From Mangifera indica (lineage: Eukaryota > Streptophyta > Magnoliopsida > Sapindales > Anacardiaceae), in the NCBI RefSeq assembly GCF_011075055.1, contig NC_058143.1, forward strand, positions 16,690,930 to 16,754,929: a stretch of DNA of 64,000 nucleotides, given 5' to 3'. Both the position numbers and the translations under genes were made by a program. The notes beneath the pieces were generated by a model. It made no database searches. It worked only from the letters and a program-made list of their open reading frames with translations, and had not been told where the DNA came from. Shown piece by piece: positions 1 through 13,304 of the stretch (position 1 is the stretch's first letter; each line of letters begins with the position of its first letter).

Positions 1-302
1 TACGGTGGTAACTTGGCAATTATCCTTCTAGTTGATTGTATAAACCTAATTAAAGTTTTCTAGTCATCTATTGTAATTATTGTATAAACTTTGTCGAAAT
101 AGTTTTTCTAAGAGTAAATAATATAACCGTAAACGTAAATTCTCAAACATTAAGTCGAACTAAATTTAAAATGTCTCATTTTATGATTCTCTTTTGTTCT
201 CGTATAATACACATAATTATTTAACTAATTTAAACTATTATCATAATAATTTATTTTGTGCAAAATTTGAAATTATATACGAAAAATTTCCTCAACACTT
301 AC

Positions 303-384
303 ATAGAATTTTCCTCTGAATTGTTCGTAGTTCTCGTTGGTGAATTTTCGTCATATCATAAGTAGAAGCAGCAGCCGCGGCAGC
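303..384 (-). other. possible isolated internal exon (weak)
   Basis: An 82-nt stretch, read on the minus strand, has an AG acceptor before it and a consensus GTAAGTG donor after it. It stays open in one frame and encodes an alanine-rich start followed by STYDMTKIHQRE. It is more GC-rich than its surroundings. The acceptor has a poor pyrimidine tract, and I found no partner exon on either side. It may be the edge of a gene lying left of the window, or chance. No family was recognised. Confidence 0.15.
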
Positions 385-3300
385 CTGTTAAATATATATT
401 TTTACTAAAAATTCTAAAAGAGAATGATGAAACAAAACACCAAATGAATAATGTGAATAACATTAGTTAGTGAGACCACATATATAGACTTTCTAGATGC
501 TTTCCGACTTCAAACTTGTCACAAGATTATTGAAGCTTGAGACTATTTATTTGGTCATTAAAATAATCTTTTTAATTTGGTTATTAATTAATTAAAATTA
601 GAGTAAACAGATCATTAATTGATGTCATTTACAAAAAAAAAAAAAAAAGCTTACTATAAAATTAAAGACAAACCAAATGGTGGTTAATTAATTGGAAGAA
701 GAATCATTTTTTACCTTTCATTTTCATTACTTTTTCTATTTCTTAGCTGTGATCCACAAAAATTATCCCATTTCCATCGACTTTAATTAAACATGAATCA
801 TCATACATTCTGGTTACTATTTTGACCTAATTTTGTTGATAATCAACTCTTAATCCCATTACCCTTTATTAATCTCCCTCTAATTATACTTAATTAATCA
901 TACTTCCTGTCTAATTATTTCATCCTGTACCAATTCTTCTGCTTCAAACTTGATAAAATAGAAATCAAACACATTAACGTGTTCTTTTACCCTAATCTAT
1001 CCGTTAAATCAGATTTCATTTGACTGTCGTTATCACGTCAAGTACTTTTTGGTACTAATCTTGAGGCTTTTTGGCCGCACGAATGTGTGAAGAAGACTTT
1101 GCCTTGCTATTATTGTTAGTCAATCGGTCAATTAGCCTTTTGGCTGGCAAATATTGGCATCATCCTGTGCTTGTGCTTTTTGCTGTGGTACCAAGCAACA
1201 AAAAATATTAGTTTCTGGCATAGTACAAGACAAATATCGTCCCTACATCATTAGTCAAGTGTTCATAGACACTTGAATAAGGGTAAATATGGTAAAAAAA
1301 TACTACACAGTAGACGACATCGTTTTCACGAGCTTTAAGCATTAGGTAAACAAACACTTTGGTTAATCATGGTGAATGGAAAGTGGAAAGAAGTGGCAGT
1401 GGAATTTGATGCAAGCAAATTAAGATGTTTAATCTGGTCTTTTACTACTTGATTGAGGAGACCCTTTGCCTTTTCAATTCCGTGCCTATACACCGTCCTT
1501 GATATGCACCAACACCGGCCAAGCGCTGTTCAATTGACAAGGAATCCACATATAACCTGATTAATTAATAATATCATATCGTATAATTAATAATATTCTT
1601 TTTTATATATCTGATAAATAAAATGAGAGGTAAAAACAAAAAAAAAGAAGATAAAGGAAAGTACTGATTCTTCTAAAATCATAGTAAATGATTTATAAAA
1701 GTTACACAGACGATTTTTTTCTGTCTGTTGCACAATTTGATTCTTGGATATAATATCTTATGCTTAAATTTCAGTTTAATGAAAACATCTTTCATATACT
1801 AGTAATAAGACTAACATTATGACGTAATATAAATTCTTTACTAAGAATGATATCATTTACGTCATTACAGTTAAACTCTATATGATAGCTAGATAAACAA
1901 TAAACTTAAACAAACTCGAGACCATAATAAATAACTAATAACTCTACAAAAATAGACTTGTAAAGTTCTAGTAACCCCATAAAACCATCCATGAATTTAC
2001 CTGGAAACATAAATGATCATAAAAATAAATATCTTTCACCATTTAAAATAATTCATATGAGGAAAAAATGTAAATCTGTTTATGGAAAATTTTTAAGCTA
2101 TGAAATTTGCCAATAAAATGCTTTAAAATGGCAATAAGGCATCCTAAAGAGTAATGATGTTTTGGTGCTTTAATTTCTTTCTCACTATCAATTTTGATTG
2201 ACTTGCTCGATCAATAGCATTTATATGATGTGTAGAAATTGAGGGCTTAATTTTTTGCAATATAATTTCCCTTCTAGAAAGAAACAAAGAAAGGCATCAA
2301 ATTTAAGTACCAAGAATAAATGTAACTAGGACTTTTCCATTGTTGTTCTTAATTGTGTTTCTTTAAATAGGTCATCCCGACTTTTGCTTGTTTAGATGCC
2401 CTATCTTTTTTGGGTAAGATAAACTTAGGGTATTTTAAATTTCTTCGGATGCGTCTACTTTTTCTTCTTTTAATATTCACATTTATTAGAAAAATAAATA
2501 AAAAAGGTTTTAGTGTACCATTGTTATAGCCATCAAGAAGAAAGGTGAGTGTAGAGGGTCCTATATCAAATCATTCATTTCTTTAAAAGATGTTCTCTCG
2601 ATCTAAGAAATTAAAGTTATGTGTCTAATTTGATTTGAATGATAAAATTGAATTAAATTATTTAAAAATTATAATTTGGTTGAATTTAATTTGTTCAATA
2701 ATTTAGTTTGAATTAATAAATTAAAAATATATATTTTATTATTTAGATTAGGTTTCGGCTATTTTTAATTCAATCTAAATTAAATTATATTTTTTAAATA
2801 TGTAAAAGTTAAATGAGTATTTTCTACCCAAGGTTTGATAAAATTACATTTGAATAATTTATTTTTTAAATTATTAAAAAGACAAAAAATTCATCATACT
2901 ATAAAATTCTCCTTTGATTTCAAGGATAAAAAAAATATTTTTATATCTACTAAATAGGGAGAGAGAAAAAAAAAAGGAAGGAGAAAATGTAAACATTCTT
3001 AGCATTCATGCGTATTTGTTAGGTATAGCTGCTAAAGTAAAACTACTAACTGTTGGGCCCCCATCTCAAGTTATTGGGCCTCTTGGGCTGTAATTTTATA
3101 ATCCTTTACTTTAAAAATAATAATAAAACGACGTAACAAAAACGAGTATGTTTGATTTAAATAATTTTAAAAAGAATAATAAAAAATTATTATAAAAATA
3201 TATTATCTAGAATATCACAAACCATTTGGTACGAATTATTATTCTAATAATCTATATTTTATTATTAAAAAATGAATAAAATATTACTTTAATAATTTAT

Positions 3301-3429
3301 TTTTCATCATTGACGTTATCTTGTCTGATTTATTAGATAATAATAGATTTCAATAATTTTTTATTACTAATCATGATGTCACAATTAATACGTGGGTAAT
3401 AGGAGTACTAATTTAATCTTAAATATTAA

Positions 3430-3665
3430 AAAATACTTTAAGGGTGAGTCTGGTTTTGATAATATTTTTATTACTAAAATTGAAAAATTATCTTGAAAAT
3501 AAATTATCTATAAGATTATTATTTATACATATCAGTTTTTATCAAATATAGTAATAATGTATATCTAATAATCTTTTAAAGAATATATCTTTGTGGTAAT
3601 TTTTTATTTTTGGTAATAAAAGATTGTCTGAATCAAATACAGTCTTAATAACATTAGAGTGAGGT
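3430..3665. repeat. short AT-rich MITE-like inverted repeat
   Basis: The left end reads roughly GGTTTTGATAATATTTTTAT. The right end, reverse complemented, starts with ATTTGATTCAGACAATCTTT, and both arms continue with matching AT-rich sequence over about 60 bases. This is the layout of a small foldback element. It resembles the ends of the longer AT-rich family at 3825, 19070 and 28000 but lacks their middle part. No target-site duplication was identified, so the exact ends are uncertain. Confidence 0.4.
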
Positions 3666-3824
3666 TGTGTGTACATTTGTGAGTATCAATAACAATATAT
3701 TACTACGTGATACGAGTTATTTTATTCTTTATTCAAAATTACTCAATTATATTATGATTTATTATTATTAGAATTCAAATTAATACGCATACGTATATTT
3801 TTAATACTAGAAAACACTTATGAT

Positions 3825-4265
3825 GCATTTGGTTTGAATATTATTTTATTAAAAAAATTAAAATATTACCTTAAAAATAAATTATTTGAAAAAAATCATA
3901 TATGAATTATTACAATATTTAATAAAATATGATAAAAATTAGTAGGTATAAATATTAAAGGTAATAAAAAAATTAAGATATTATTTTATTTAAATATTTT
4001 TCAGTATTCTAAATTATTTTTATGTTACTTATTATATTAATTGAAAATAATGTTATTTTTATTCTTAAAAAAATAAATAAATAAAATAATAATTATAATA
4101 AAATCAAAATTAGCTTAATAATTTTTTAATACTTAAAATGAAATAAAATCATTTTTGACAATAAAAAATTATCAAAATTTTTTATTATTTATTAAATCAA
4201 ATAAAATATTATTAATAATAAAAAATAAATTACAAAAATAATCTTTCATACTTAAACAACAGCCT
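3825..4265. repeat. AT-rich MITE-like element, copy A
   Basis: The segment begins with TTTGGTTTGAATATTATTTT. Its middle (around 4025-4125) closely matches the middle of the element at 19070-19545: a stretch with TTATATTAATTGAAAATAA, then AATAAATAAAATAATAATTA and AATAAAATCAAAATTA. A third relative lies at about 27965-28440. The shared order of submotifs argues for one repeat family rather than generic AT richness. No coding capacity was seen. The boundaries are approximate. Confidence 0.5.
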
Positions 4266-4666
4266 TATAATTAAATTAGGAATGAATATAAATATTTATA
4301 ATTTCAAATAAAGATAAATATTTAATGACTTGGTTTTTTAAATATATATTTTTGAATTTGTAAAATAGAATTTTAAGCTGTTTTTAATATTCATTTATTG
4401 TAAATATGATATATAAGGAAAAAAATTCAATGAGTTGCAGTTGTGCTGTGAGACACAGCCCGAGCCCTGAATCTCTTTTTATGAACAAAAATTTATATTT
4501 TTTGTTTGTTTTTGAAAAAAGAATAATAACCTTTCTCTGACATCTAAACGCTATTGTTCTTCATATTCAAAACAACCATGAAAGTTCCCTGAATCTCTTT
4601 AAAACCCTGAAGGAACCCATTTTTCCATGCAAATTTCTTCACTCAACTTTCAATTTTCCTCAAAAA

Positions 4667-6676
4667 ATGGGTTCTCTTGTTCCATTTCAAGACCTCAATC
4701 TGTTGCCGTCGCCACTTAGTCCCGCCGCTGCCGCCACCTCTACTTCCGCCGCTTCTGCGCTCCTAACCCCCAAAATCGAACCCAATTCCGAACCATTGGA
4801 CCAACCCATCCAAACACAGCAGCTTCAATGCCCACGGAACAACTCTGAACCACTATTCTCCAGTTCTACCCCTGTGGTTTCCCCTAATTCCGAAAATGCC
4901 CCCGCCTCTCAGTCTTCCGATCAAGATAAGGTCTACTCCGAGTTCTTCCGAATCTCCGAGCTATTCCGCTCGGCTTTCGCTAAAAGATTACAACAATACG
5001 ATGATGTCGATGTCTTGGACCCTGATTCTCGCGCTATTGTACCTGTAAACCAAGAAGACCAGCTCTCAAACGCGGTCCCTTCGCCGCGTCCAAGACCTCC
5101 GAAACGATCTTCGCAGCTCGTCCGTGTTACGGATTTGAACCTCGAAGATGAGAGGTACTTTCGTGATGTTGTGAGAAGAACAAGAATGGTTTATGATTCT
5201 TTGCGCATTTTCGCCGTTGATAAAGACGAGAAAAGAAGAGGAGAGAGTCACATGAGGCGGGCACGTGGCGATTTAACTGCTTCTGCAGTGATGAAAGATC
5301 GCGGCTTGTGGCTTAATCGCGATAAAAGAATCGTGGGGTCTATCCCTGGTGTTCAAATTGGTGATTTGTTCTTCTTTAGAATGGAATTGTGTGTTGTTGG
5401 ATTACACGGTCAGCCTCAAGCAGGGATTGATTACTTGCCTGGCAGTCAGAGCTCGAATGGAGAGCCGATCGCAACAAGTGTCATTGTTTCAGGTGGTTAT
5501 GAAGACGATGAAGATGCAGGGGATGTTATAATTTACACTGGGCATGGTGGGCAAGATAAATTTAATAGGCAATGTGAACATCAGAAGTTGGAAGGAGGGA
5601 ATCTTGCTTTGGAGAGGAGTATGCATTATGGGATTGAGGTAAGAGTCATAAGGGGCATTAAATATGAACGTAGTTTGAGTTCAAGTAACAAAGTGTATGT
5701 TTATGATGGTTTGTATAAGATTCTTGATTGTTGGTTTGATGTGGGTAAGTCCGGTTTTGGTGTTTACAAGTATAAACTAGTGAGAATTGATGGGCAACCG
5801 GAAATGGGTAGTTCGATTTTGAGGTTTGCTGAGAGTCTTAGAAGTAAGCCATTATCGGTGAGGCCAATGGGTTATCTTAGTCTAGACATATCCAATAATA
5901 AGGAGAATGTTCCGGTTCTTTTGTTTAATGATATTGATAAGGATCATGATCCTTTGTATTATGAGTATCTCACCAAAACTGTGTTTCCTCCATTTGTGAT
6001 TAATCAAGTGAGTAATGGTTCTGGATGTGATTGTGTTTCGGGTTGTACCGATGGTTGCTTTTGTGCTTTGAAGAATGGGGGTGAGTTTGCTTATAATGGT
6101 AATGGTTGTCTCTTGAGAGGCAAGCCTGTAATATTTGAATGTGGGGCGTTTTGTAAGTGTCCACCAAATTGTCGAAACCGTGCTTCTCAAAGAGGGTTGA
6201 GAAATAGATTGGAAGTGTTTAGGTCTAGGGAGACAGGTTGGGGAGTTAGGTCTTTAGACTTGATACATGCTGGTGCTTTTATATGTGAATATACTGGGGT
6301 TGTTCTAACAATGGAGCAAGCACAGATTTTTGCCATGAATGGTGATAGTTTGATTTATCCAAGTCGCTTTTCTGCAAGATGGACAGAGTGGGGGGATTTG
6401 TCTCAGATATTTTCTGATTATATGTGTCCATCTTATCCCTCTATACCACCTCTGGATTTTGCAATGGATGTATCAAGAATGCGAAATGTTGCTTGTTATA
6501 TTAGTCAAAGTCCAACTCCAAATGTGATGGTTCAGTTTGTGTTGTATGATCACAATAACTTGATGTTCCCCCACCTTATGCTTTTTGCAATGGAGAACAT
6601 CCCTCCTTTGAGGGAGCTAAGTCTTGATTATGGGGTGGCTGATGAATGGACAGGGAAACTTGCTATTTGCAACTGA
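4667..6676 (+). CDS. SUVH9-like: SUVH2/SUVH9-type SRA-SET protein, catalytically degenerate
   Basis: This intronless gene encodes 669 aa. Seen in order: a low-complexity Pro/Ser/Ala N-terminus; a conserved SELFRSAFAKRLQ segment (about 97-109); an SRA/YDG domain (about 222-375) with GSIPGVQIGD, the GLHGQPQAGIDY loop and SVIVSGGYEDD; a cysteine-rich pre-SET (about 451-505) with CDCVSGCTDGCFC and CKCPPNCRN; and a SET-like domain (about 512-660). The methyltransferase signature (N/R)FINHSCxPN is replaced by ACYISQSPTPNV, and the protein ends at KLAICN with no post-SET CxCxxxxC. Known of the family: SUVH2 and SUVH9 lack methyltransferase activity, bind methylated DNA through SRA, and recruit the DDR complex and Pol V for RNA-directed DNA methylation in the nucleus. 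The overall match favours SUVH9 over SUVH2, but I cannot separate them firmly. The start ATG is followed directly by the family's MGS N-terminus. Confidence 0.95.
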   Translation: MGSLVPFQDLNLLPSPLSPAAAATSTSAASALLTPKIEPNSEPLDQPIQTQQLQCPRNNSEPLFSSSTPVVSPNSENAPASQSSDQDKVYSEFFRISELFRSAFAKRLQQYDDVDVLDPDSRAIVPVNQEDQLSNAVPSPRPRPPKRSSQLVRVTDLNLEDERYFRDVVRRTRMVYDSLRIFAVDKDEKRRGESHMRRARGDLTASAVMKDRGLWLNRDKRIVGSIPGVQIGDLFFFRMELCVVGLHGQPQAGIDYLPGSQSSNGEPIATSVIVSGGYEDDEDAGDVIIYTGHGGQDKFNRQCEHQKLEGGNLALERSMHYGIEVRVIRGIKYERSLSSSNKVYVYDGLYKILDCWFDVGKSGFGVYKYKLVRIDGQPEMGSSILRFAESLRSKPLSVRPMGYLSLDISNNKENVPVLLFNDIDKDHDPLYYEYLTKTVFPPFVINQVSNGSGCDCVSGCTDGCFCALKNGGEFAYNGNGCLLRGKPVIFECGAFCKCPPNCRNRASQRGLRNRLEVFRSRETGWGVRSLDLIHAGAFICEYTGVVLTMEQAQIFAMNGDSLIYPSRFSARWTEWGDLSQIFSDYMCPSYPSIPPLDFAMDVSRMRNVACYISQSPTPNVMVQFVLYDHNNLMFPHLMLFAMENIPPLRELSLDYGVADEWTGKLAICN

Positions 6677-9600
6677 ATAGTTCATAGAGATGTTACCATT
6701 TTTTCTTTTCACAGCCCAACATTGAGGACATGATGCATTGAGGTAAACTTCAATTTTGTGTCCCTGCAATTTTCAGTAGTTTATAGTTTGGCCTGCGCCA
6801 AATTTTCATTTTGTTTAAACATTCATTGATGTCTTGCTGATGTTTTGTTGTAATTTTAGTTAAATTTTAACTTTGTCACCTATAATGAGGTGCTAGGAGT
6901 GCTTCTTGTGCAACTTCATACCTAATCATCAAATAGTCGAACAATTTTCATATATGTAATGTTCAGAAACTTATAAATGATGTAGACTTTTTTATATTTA
7001 TTTTTATGTACTTGTTTTTGTTCTTTGTTGTTTAAGTGAGTTAGATGAAACCCTCATGGCATCTCTCTCTTTTTTTTTTTTTCAAATATTCACTTACATT
7101 TTCATGATATTTTTAGCAAGCTTACTGTAGTAGGGTTCAGTCCCAATAGTTTTGGGTGGGTTGAATTTTATTGGTGATTGTCTCTGGAAGATCATTGTGA
7201 ATTGATATGCTATGATGCATACGTTTGGAAGAGCAGGAGACCTTAGCTAAACTTTCTCTGTTTCAAATTTATGTGTGAAATAATTCAAAGGTTAATTAAA
7301 ACACAAATAGAAATATTAATACTTCTTAAAATTGCGCTGCTTAAAGATAATATATTTAACTGTGATTACTTTTCATTGGTAGGCATAAACATGCGTCTAT
7401 TTTCTCTATAGTCCTTTATTATTCACGTGGCAATGTGGACTCAGGTGAAACTATATTCCTGAATTACATTTGAGGTACTTATGTTAGACATAAGAATTAT
7501 GGACTCATAGACTTGCTCATCCCTGTAAATTTATCTAGCAATACATTGCAAATGACTACTGTACAAGCAAAATCATTAAATTAAACTTATAATTTCCAAA
7601 AGGGATATATTTGGATTCAACTAAATAACATCCAAATCATGAAAGTTTCCTCCAATTGAATTGCATTTGTACTTCATATGGGCATATATCTTCGAGAAAG
7701 AGTTGGAAGGCATCTTCTTTTACAAAAGCGGTTGAGAGTCAGTGATTTAGAAATCTCTGTGGTCCCTTTATGTAGTCTTAATTCATTGGTTATTGCTACT
7801 TTCCAACCTTCTTGTAGTCTTAGTCCACCACAGACATTCTTCACTTCCTCTAATATTGCTACCCTGAGCTATGCCTGACCTGTACTTGTGATATTGAGGC
7901 CCAGGCAAATGACGAGCTTTTTGGCCAATTTTGGGATGATAAACTACAGACCAACAAATTGTCATATAATATAAGATACTTATTCGAAGCTTAAAGTTTA
8001 AGTACCCGATTCGCTTTGGCTGCAGAATATGCATTACTGTCATGAGGGAGTTCATCTTACATGGTATTTAAATCTATTGTTGGGATTATGGAAAATCTTT
8101 GATGCTTTTCAATTGAGTTCAGGGTTTTAAGGCATTAGATTTTCTAATGTATGAGGCAGTTTCATCAATTTCGGTATCTATTCCTGTCTTGTATTTCATG
8201 ATCATGGATTGGATAATTTTATAAATGGTAGTGTACGCAAATTTTATGGCCAGTGAGAGAGAACTCTTGTAGATAAAAAGTTATAAAGGAGCAAAAACGG
8301 CTAAATGTACTTTGGTAAGAGTGATGTCAAAGAATTAAATATTCCTGGGCTATCTGATTGTAGGACATGGAATTCGCGAAGGAGATTGCAGCTGATTCAG
8401 TGGTGATGGTTACAGAGTCCCCAGTAGATGACTATGGAATTTTCTTTTTAAATACACATTTCTTGCTTTTGAAAGAGAAAACCACCATTGTAAACAAATG
8501 ATGGTTGTACATGGGCTCATATTAGTGCTAATTTGGTATATGAAGTTGAACGATTGAGTTCTGCAAACATCTCTTTAGTGCTAAGAATAGTGATAAATGG
8601 TAAGGGATTGCTGTGGTAGTTGCCTGTATGGCTTGACATTAATGGTAATTGTGGAACAACAACATTAAAAAGTATTGAATATGTTGATGTTAATTTACAT
8701 TTGATTTTGATAAAAGATTCTATCAGCTACCAATTATGCTTTTAATTCTGCTTGTGATGCATATAAGGTCATTGCATAAGCAAATATTAAGATGTTTAGC
8801 CTCCATGTATTTAAGAAATAGTATAATAAGCTTGTAATGCTTCTAGTCCTCTACTTTTCCATTTAATTTAAAAGATTTAGAGAGAGAGAGAGGGAGAGAG
8901 AAAGAGAGAGAGAGATAACATATAGTTACTGAATTTCTAACTGTTACTTTTTCATGTTTAAAGGATAGAAGGCTTGTGATATTGCTTATGTGTTAATCCA
9001 GTCAATTGCCCTAGTTTCCTCTTTAATTTCTAGATATGGAAGAAAAATATTATGCGGAAATTTCTCTTTAAATTACCATGAGTGAAGGAAGAAAATGAAT
9101 GAGAGAAGGCATGGCATTTGATGCCTACACTAGGGCTTAGTTCAACATATTGTATCATACACATGGAGAAATTAATATTAGTTGAACTCCATTTTTGAAT
9201 CTGTGTTATCATGGTGTCTGAATTAGAGTTCAGACATTTTCAGTGCTTTTAGAATTGTATAGGCCTATTTTTTAGTTTGGATCCAAAGGCTGTCTGTTGG
9301 CCTGGTAATTTCTTTGTATCTGCTGTCATTTATGCGCCTATATGCTATTGTATTCATACTTTTGCTTATCTCAAGTTTATGTATAGCATTTTGTAATAAT
9401 CTATAGTCTTTGATTTGGTGATTATAGTTGGATGCTGGATTTGTCTCTATAGTTTATCAGTTTGTTGGTGTCTACATGAGTAGAGTTGTTTCTTAGTTAT
9501 AGTTGGATGCTGGATTTTTCTGATAAGCTTAGGTGTTGGTGGGTTACCATGCGCATATATAATTCAATTGCTTTTTTTTTTTCCTATTGTTTATATAATT

Positions 9601-10616
9601 AGAAAACATGATAGTTGTTGACTGTTAATTCATTGTGTATTATGCAACTATTATTATTTGTTAAGTGTTGTATTTGCATACCATATGGATTATGACCCAT
9701 GAATTCAATGACACTGAATATGGTTATATTTGTTGACATGACATACTACAATTGTCTTTTGCAGATAGCAGATAATAGAAGTTCTGCAGTTTTTGCAAGC
9801 ATGCTCCTCGGAATTTTGGGTCCTTGTTTTTTTGCTTGGAAAGTGGTGCTTAAAATGTGGTTGTAGTATTATCTTTTTTCTTTAATTTTTTGAGTCCTTG
9901 TCTTTTTTCTTGTAGCTTTAAGATTTTGACATCTAAACTGCTGCATCTCTTCATTCTCCTGCAATGAGTTCATTGTACCAAAGATTCTTCATCATGGGAG
10001 AAGGATGAGTTCAAATCTGGGCAAGAAAAACATGTGAATTTGCTTTGGGGCTACTGCACTGACTTCTGCTGACTGTTTGACATTATAACCATTTCTGGAG
10101 ATATGGAATGAAGTCTGTTTTTGCCGTCCCACTGGGTGTAGTCATCCCGATGTTTTGCAACTTCTATTGTTATGAACTTGTACCAATATTCTGTACATAT
10201 TTGATCAAACACGGATAAACTTGTACATAACTTTGTGTGTAAGTGCATGTATAAACGGATGGAGCAAATCCATGTCAATTGCTGTTCTTTTAATTTTCTT
10301 TATTTTACTTGCAGTTTTCGGAGGTTGATGATACTCAGATGAAAAAAGCCCCTAGAAGACAGATTATCAAGTCATCTGGAAGCTGGTAAAATGTATAACA
10401 AAGAAGCATATTGCCAAAATTATAATTTGCAGACATATTGGACTCCAAATTTAGTTTTTTATTACTATAGTTAAATTATAACTGTTCCATTATCAGGAAA
10501 ATGCGAAAAAGAGTTTTCTAAGCTTTACTTTGTACATCTGAATGAGAGCTTTCAAGATTACTCAAAAGTCTTCTCAATGTTTGATGCTACAACATTTAAC
10601 AGCATCACTAATCTGG
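6677..10616. other. gene-free stretch after the SUVH gene
   Basis: No protein-coding gene was recognised. The first part is the SUVH 3' UTR. Acceptor-like TTTTGCAG and ACTTGCAG sites at about 9765 and 10313 could belong to spliced 3' UTR or non-coding exons, but I cannot pair them reliably. A GA-rich microsatellite lies at 8880-8916. Short open frames here (for example near 7680, 9030 and 10050) look random. The last few hundred bases hold the 3' UTR of the minus-strand gene that follows. Confidence 0.5.
8880..8916. repeat. GA-rich microsatellite
   Basis: An imperfect (GA)n tract about 36 bases long, interrupted by GGG and AAA. It is likely length-polymorphic. Confidence 0.85.
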
Positions 10617-13304
10617 CTAGTATGTAACCAATGCTTGTGAAGAGGTAGTTTGATTTTTTCCCAGTTGACGCTGCCTGGCTCGTTCCATTTTTCGTTTCCG
10701 CCATTCTTCTAAAGCTGATGATGATACTAAGTATCAGTAAAATAACAATTCACCATATTTTCAATCCTACAAAATGTAGGACAAAAGAAAAATAGGAAAT
10801 GCTGAAATTTTGAAGCGTAATAGAAGAGTGAGGCACCTTTTAAGTTTGCAGCGTCATTGGCGGAATGTAGATCCTTCAATCTTTTCGAAAGATCGACTGC
10901 TGCTGTCTGCTTTGCCTCTTTGTGTTGAACATTTTCAGGTTCTGCATTTACTTCCTGCTGGATTTCCCTCACCTGAAAATATGGAAAAAGAATTAAGCCT
11001 GGTGTGAAGATGTATCATCTACCAGTAACAATACTTCAACTTGAATGAAAAAAAAAAGAATTTTTAACACTTCAATGAAGAATGATCAAGAAGCCAAGAA
11101 AAATTAAAAAGAAATCTTGAGATGAATCACTTGTTTTATGTACTGCAGCTTCAGCCATATTTGCAACTAAACAAGGAGCCAAATCATGCTTACTCTTTTT
11201 ATAAGCTCTAGTGGTTGCATAGCGAGACGAATCTCTTCAGATTCTTTGATGTACTTAAGCTGAACTGCATTCAAATAGTGATACAAAACTTTCAAATGTA
11301 TGGGCAAGGCCGGTAACAATCAAATCAACATATATGAGATAACCAGTAAGGTAGATAAAAGAATGACCTACAGAATATAAATAACTTTCAACTGGCAACA
11401 CTTCAGGAATGAAAAAGCAATGAGATACGATGATTGAAAGATAATACCTAGACAAAGGAAAAACGTAATAAAATTATACAGTCGGCCCTTTGGACTGCAT
11501 GACTGGAAAAGATGAAGGATATATAACATTCACAGAAAGCACATAATTGAATTATGATATCTGGCCTTTGGACTACAAGCACAGAAAAGACAAGCAATAT
11601 ATATTATATTAATATAGAGAATATATACACATTGATGACAATTTTGAGCTCTACATCTGAAATGGATTACGAATAATCCCCCTCACAGAATAGATTCACT
11701 TACAACACAACCTAAAATTGACATTGCATGTTACATTAAATTAAAACAGAATCTAAAAAATTCAATCCCAGATCAAAACCAAACAAATTGGATTGAACTA
11801 AAATTTGGTATGTCAGAAATTCAATAGCTTACCTTCTTAAATCCCACCAGATAACCCCACTGACTATGAGACACATTTATAGAAAAATATGTATACTTCA
11901 GGACATCATCCCAACGATGGAAAGGGAGATAGAGCTATGAATAAATTTGGGATCCAACCACATAAACAACAATCTTTTAGGGCCATGAAACTGATTTCAT
12001 CGTTAAGTAGAATGGTATTTCTATGTACCTCTCAACCTTAGCAAAGAAAGTAAAAGAATTGTGAATAATTTTAATTTTAGTTTTAATGCAGACAAAATAC
12101 CTTTATTTAATTTGTGTTAAAATTTGCAATTATAGCATTTCAATTTGGATAGGAAAAAAAGTGTTTCTCAATCCTTAATTAAACTTAAATATTCTAAAAA
12201 TCACAATCAGTTTGGAGGTATATATGCTTGTTGGTATTTAGATAACTCCATTCTTGGTCATTAGTCTTGTTTGATAAGGATTTTCAGGGAAGAAATTCTA
12301 GATGAGAAAACAGGAAAAATATACTTCACTCATCGGTCATAATTTTTGCCACACACAAATCAAGGAAACGGCAAAGGATGAACTCTTAAATGGCACAAAT
12401 TTGGATAATCAAAATCCAAAATTTCTAGGATTAGTCAATTCTTAAAAACAAACTTATATTAAATGACATACAGGAATAAATATCAGCTCAAAGGTTTAAA
12501 AGAAACTAGAAAGAATTCAATACTTAACCATGTAAACCATATAGAAAAACTGAACCTAATTCCTGGAAACATCCAAGAACAGAGGCCTAAGCGGTTAAAA
12601 AGCTCAATATTGATAGATATTAATATCAATATCTTAAATCACCAAATTCATCAACCATATATCAACACTGAACCCATACAACAAGACCTATCACCACGAG
12701 AGAAATCTTCCCCTATAGCAGCATAGAATTAACAGGATCATAAAATTGTGGATGCCACTCGACACAAAAACCCATCTAATGCAAAACAAACCTGCTCACG
12801 CATTTCACCATCAATTCTACCATAAACTAACAGTCTAACTCCATTCAAACAATATGCATAATCTAACCCATATAAAGAAATGAAAAAATAGATAAATTAA
12901 ACATCAAAAATCATCATAACCAACATAAGCATCCAATACCCATAAATTAAAAAAATCCCAGCTTAAATGAAAAGTAAATCACCCCATCTCACCAACAACA
13001 TAACCATCCACCATGGAAAAATTAGTGAAGATTCTCCAAACAAACAAATAATAATTTCGACAAAGCCAGCAAAATTATCCAGCACCCACATGATATTCAA
13101 AGTTATTTTACGAAAACGTTGATAAAGGTTGAAGAGTAAAGAAGGAAAACAGAGACCTGAAGTGGATTGATTTGAGGAGAGCTTGTTACGCGAAGAGAGA
13201 AAGAAGTGAAGCATGAAAAGAGCGGCGATGACATTCAAAACAGTAATGAAAATAGTAGCGTTCTTGAAGGATAATCTCACTCGCCATGAAAGTTGTGTCT
13301 CCAT
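10617..13304 (-). CDS. small single-pass membrane protein of unknown function, 4 exons
   Basis: Exons on the minus strand: 13304-13157, 11264-11194, 10972-10837 and 10714-10617. All splice sites are GT-AG and the phases join to 453 nt (150 aa plus stop). The first exon encodes METQLSWRVRLSFKNATI followed by one hydrophobic helix (about residues 17-37, VLNVIAALFMLHFFL). The rest is soluble and strongly helical, with KESEEIRLAMQPLELIKR, VREIQQEVNAEPENVQ, AAVDLSKRLKDLHSANDAA and a basic end EEWRKRKMERARQRQLGKN. The pattern suggests a type II or signal-anchored protein with a coiled tail. I recall similar uncharacterised proteins in other plants but know no function. Intron 1 is about 1.9 kb and holds the left part of the block duplicated at 23.3-24.8 kb, where exon 1 is damaged; this copy is the intact one. 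Confidence 0.85.

Larger units (their letters stand above)
1..4666. other. AT-rich intergenic region left of the SUVH gene
   Basis: No open reading frame of convincing length or composition lies here on either strand. The stretch from about 3120 to 4265 is extremely AT-rich and holds inverted-repeat, MITE-like segments (listed separately). A short A-run lies near 634-650. The last 250 bases should contain the promoter and leader of the SUVH gene, but I could not pick a TATA box with confidence among so many AT runs. Confidence 0.5.

Noticed and set aside
5066..6190. Antisense and alternative-frame open frames over the SUVH gene
   Set aside because: They are shadows of the conserved SUVH frame and encode nothing recognisable.
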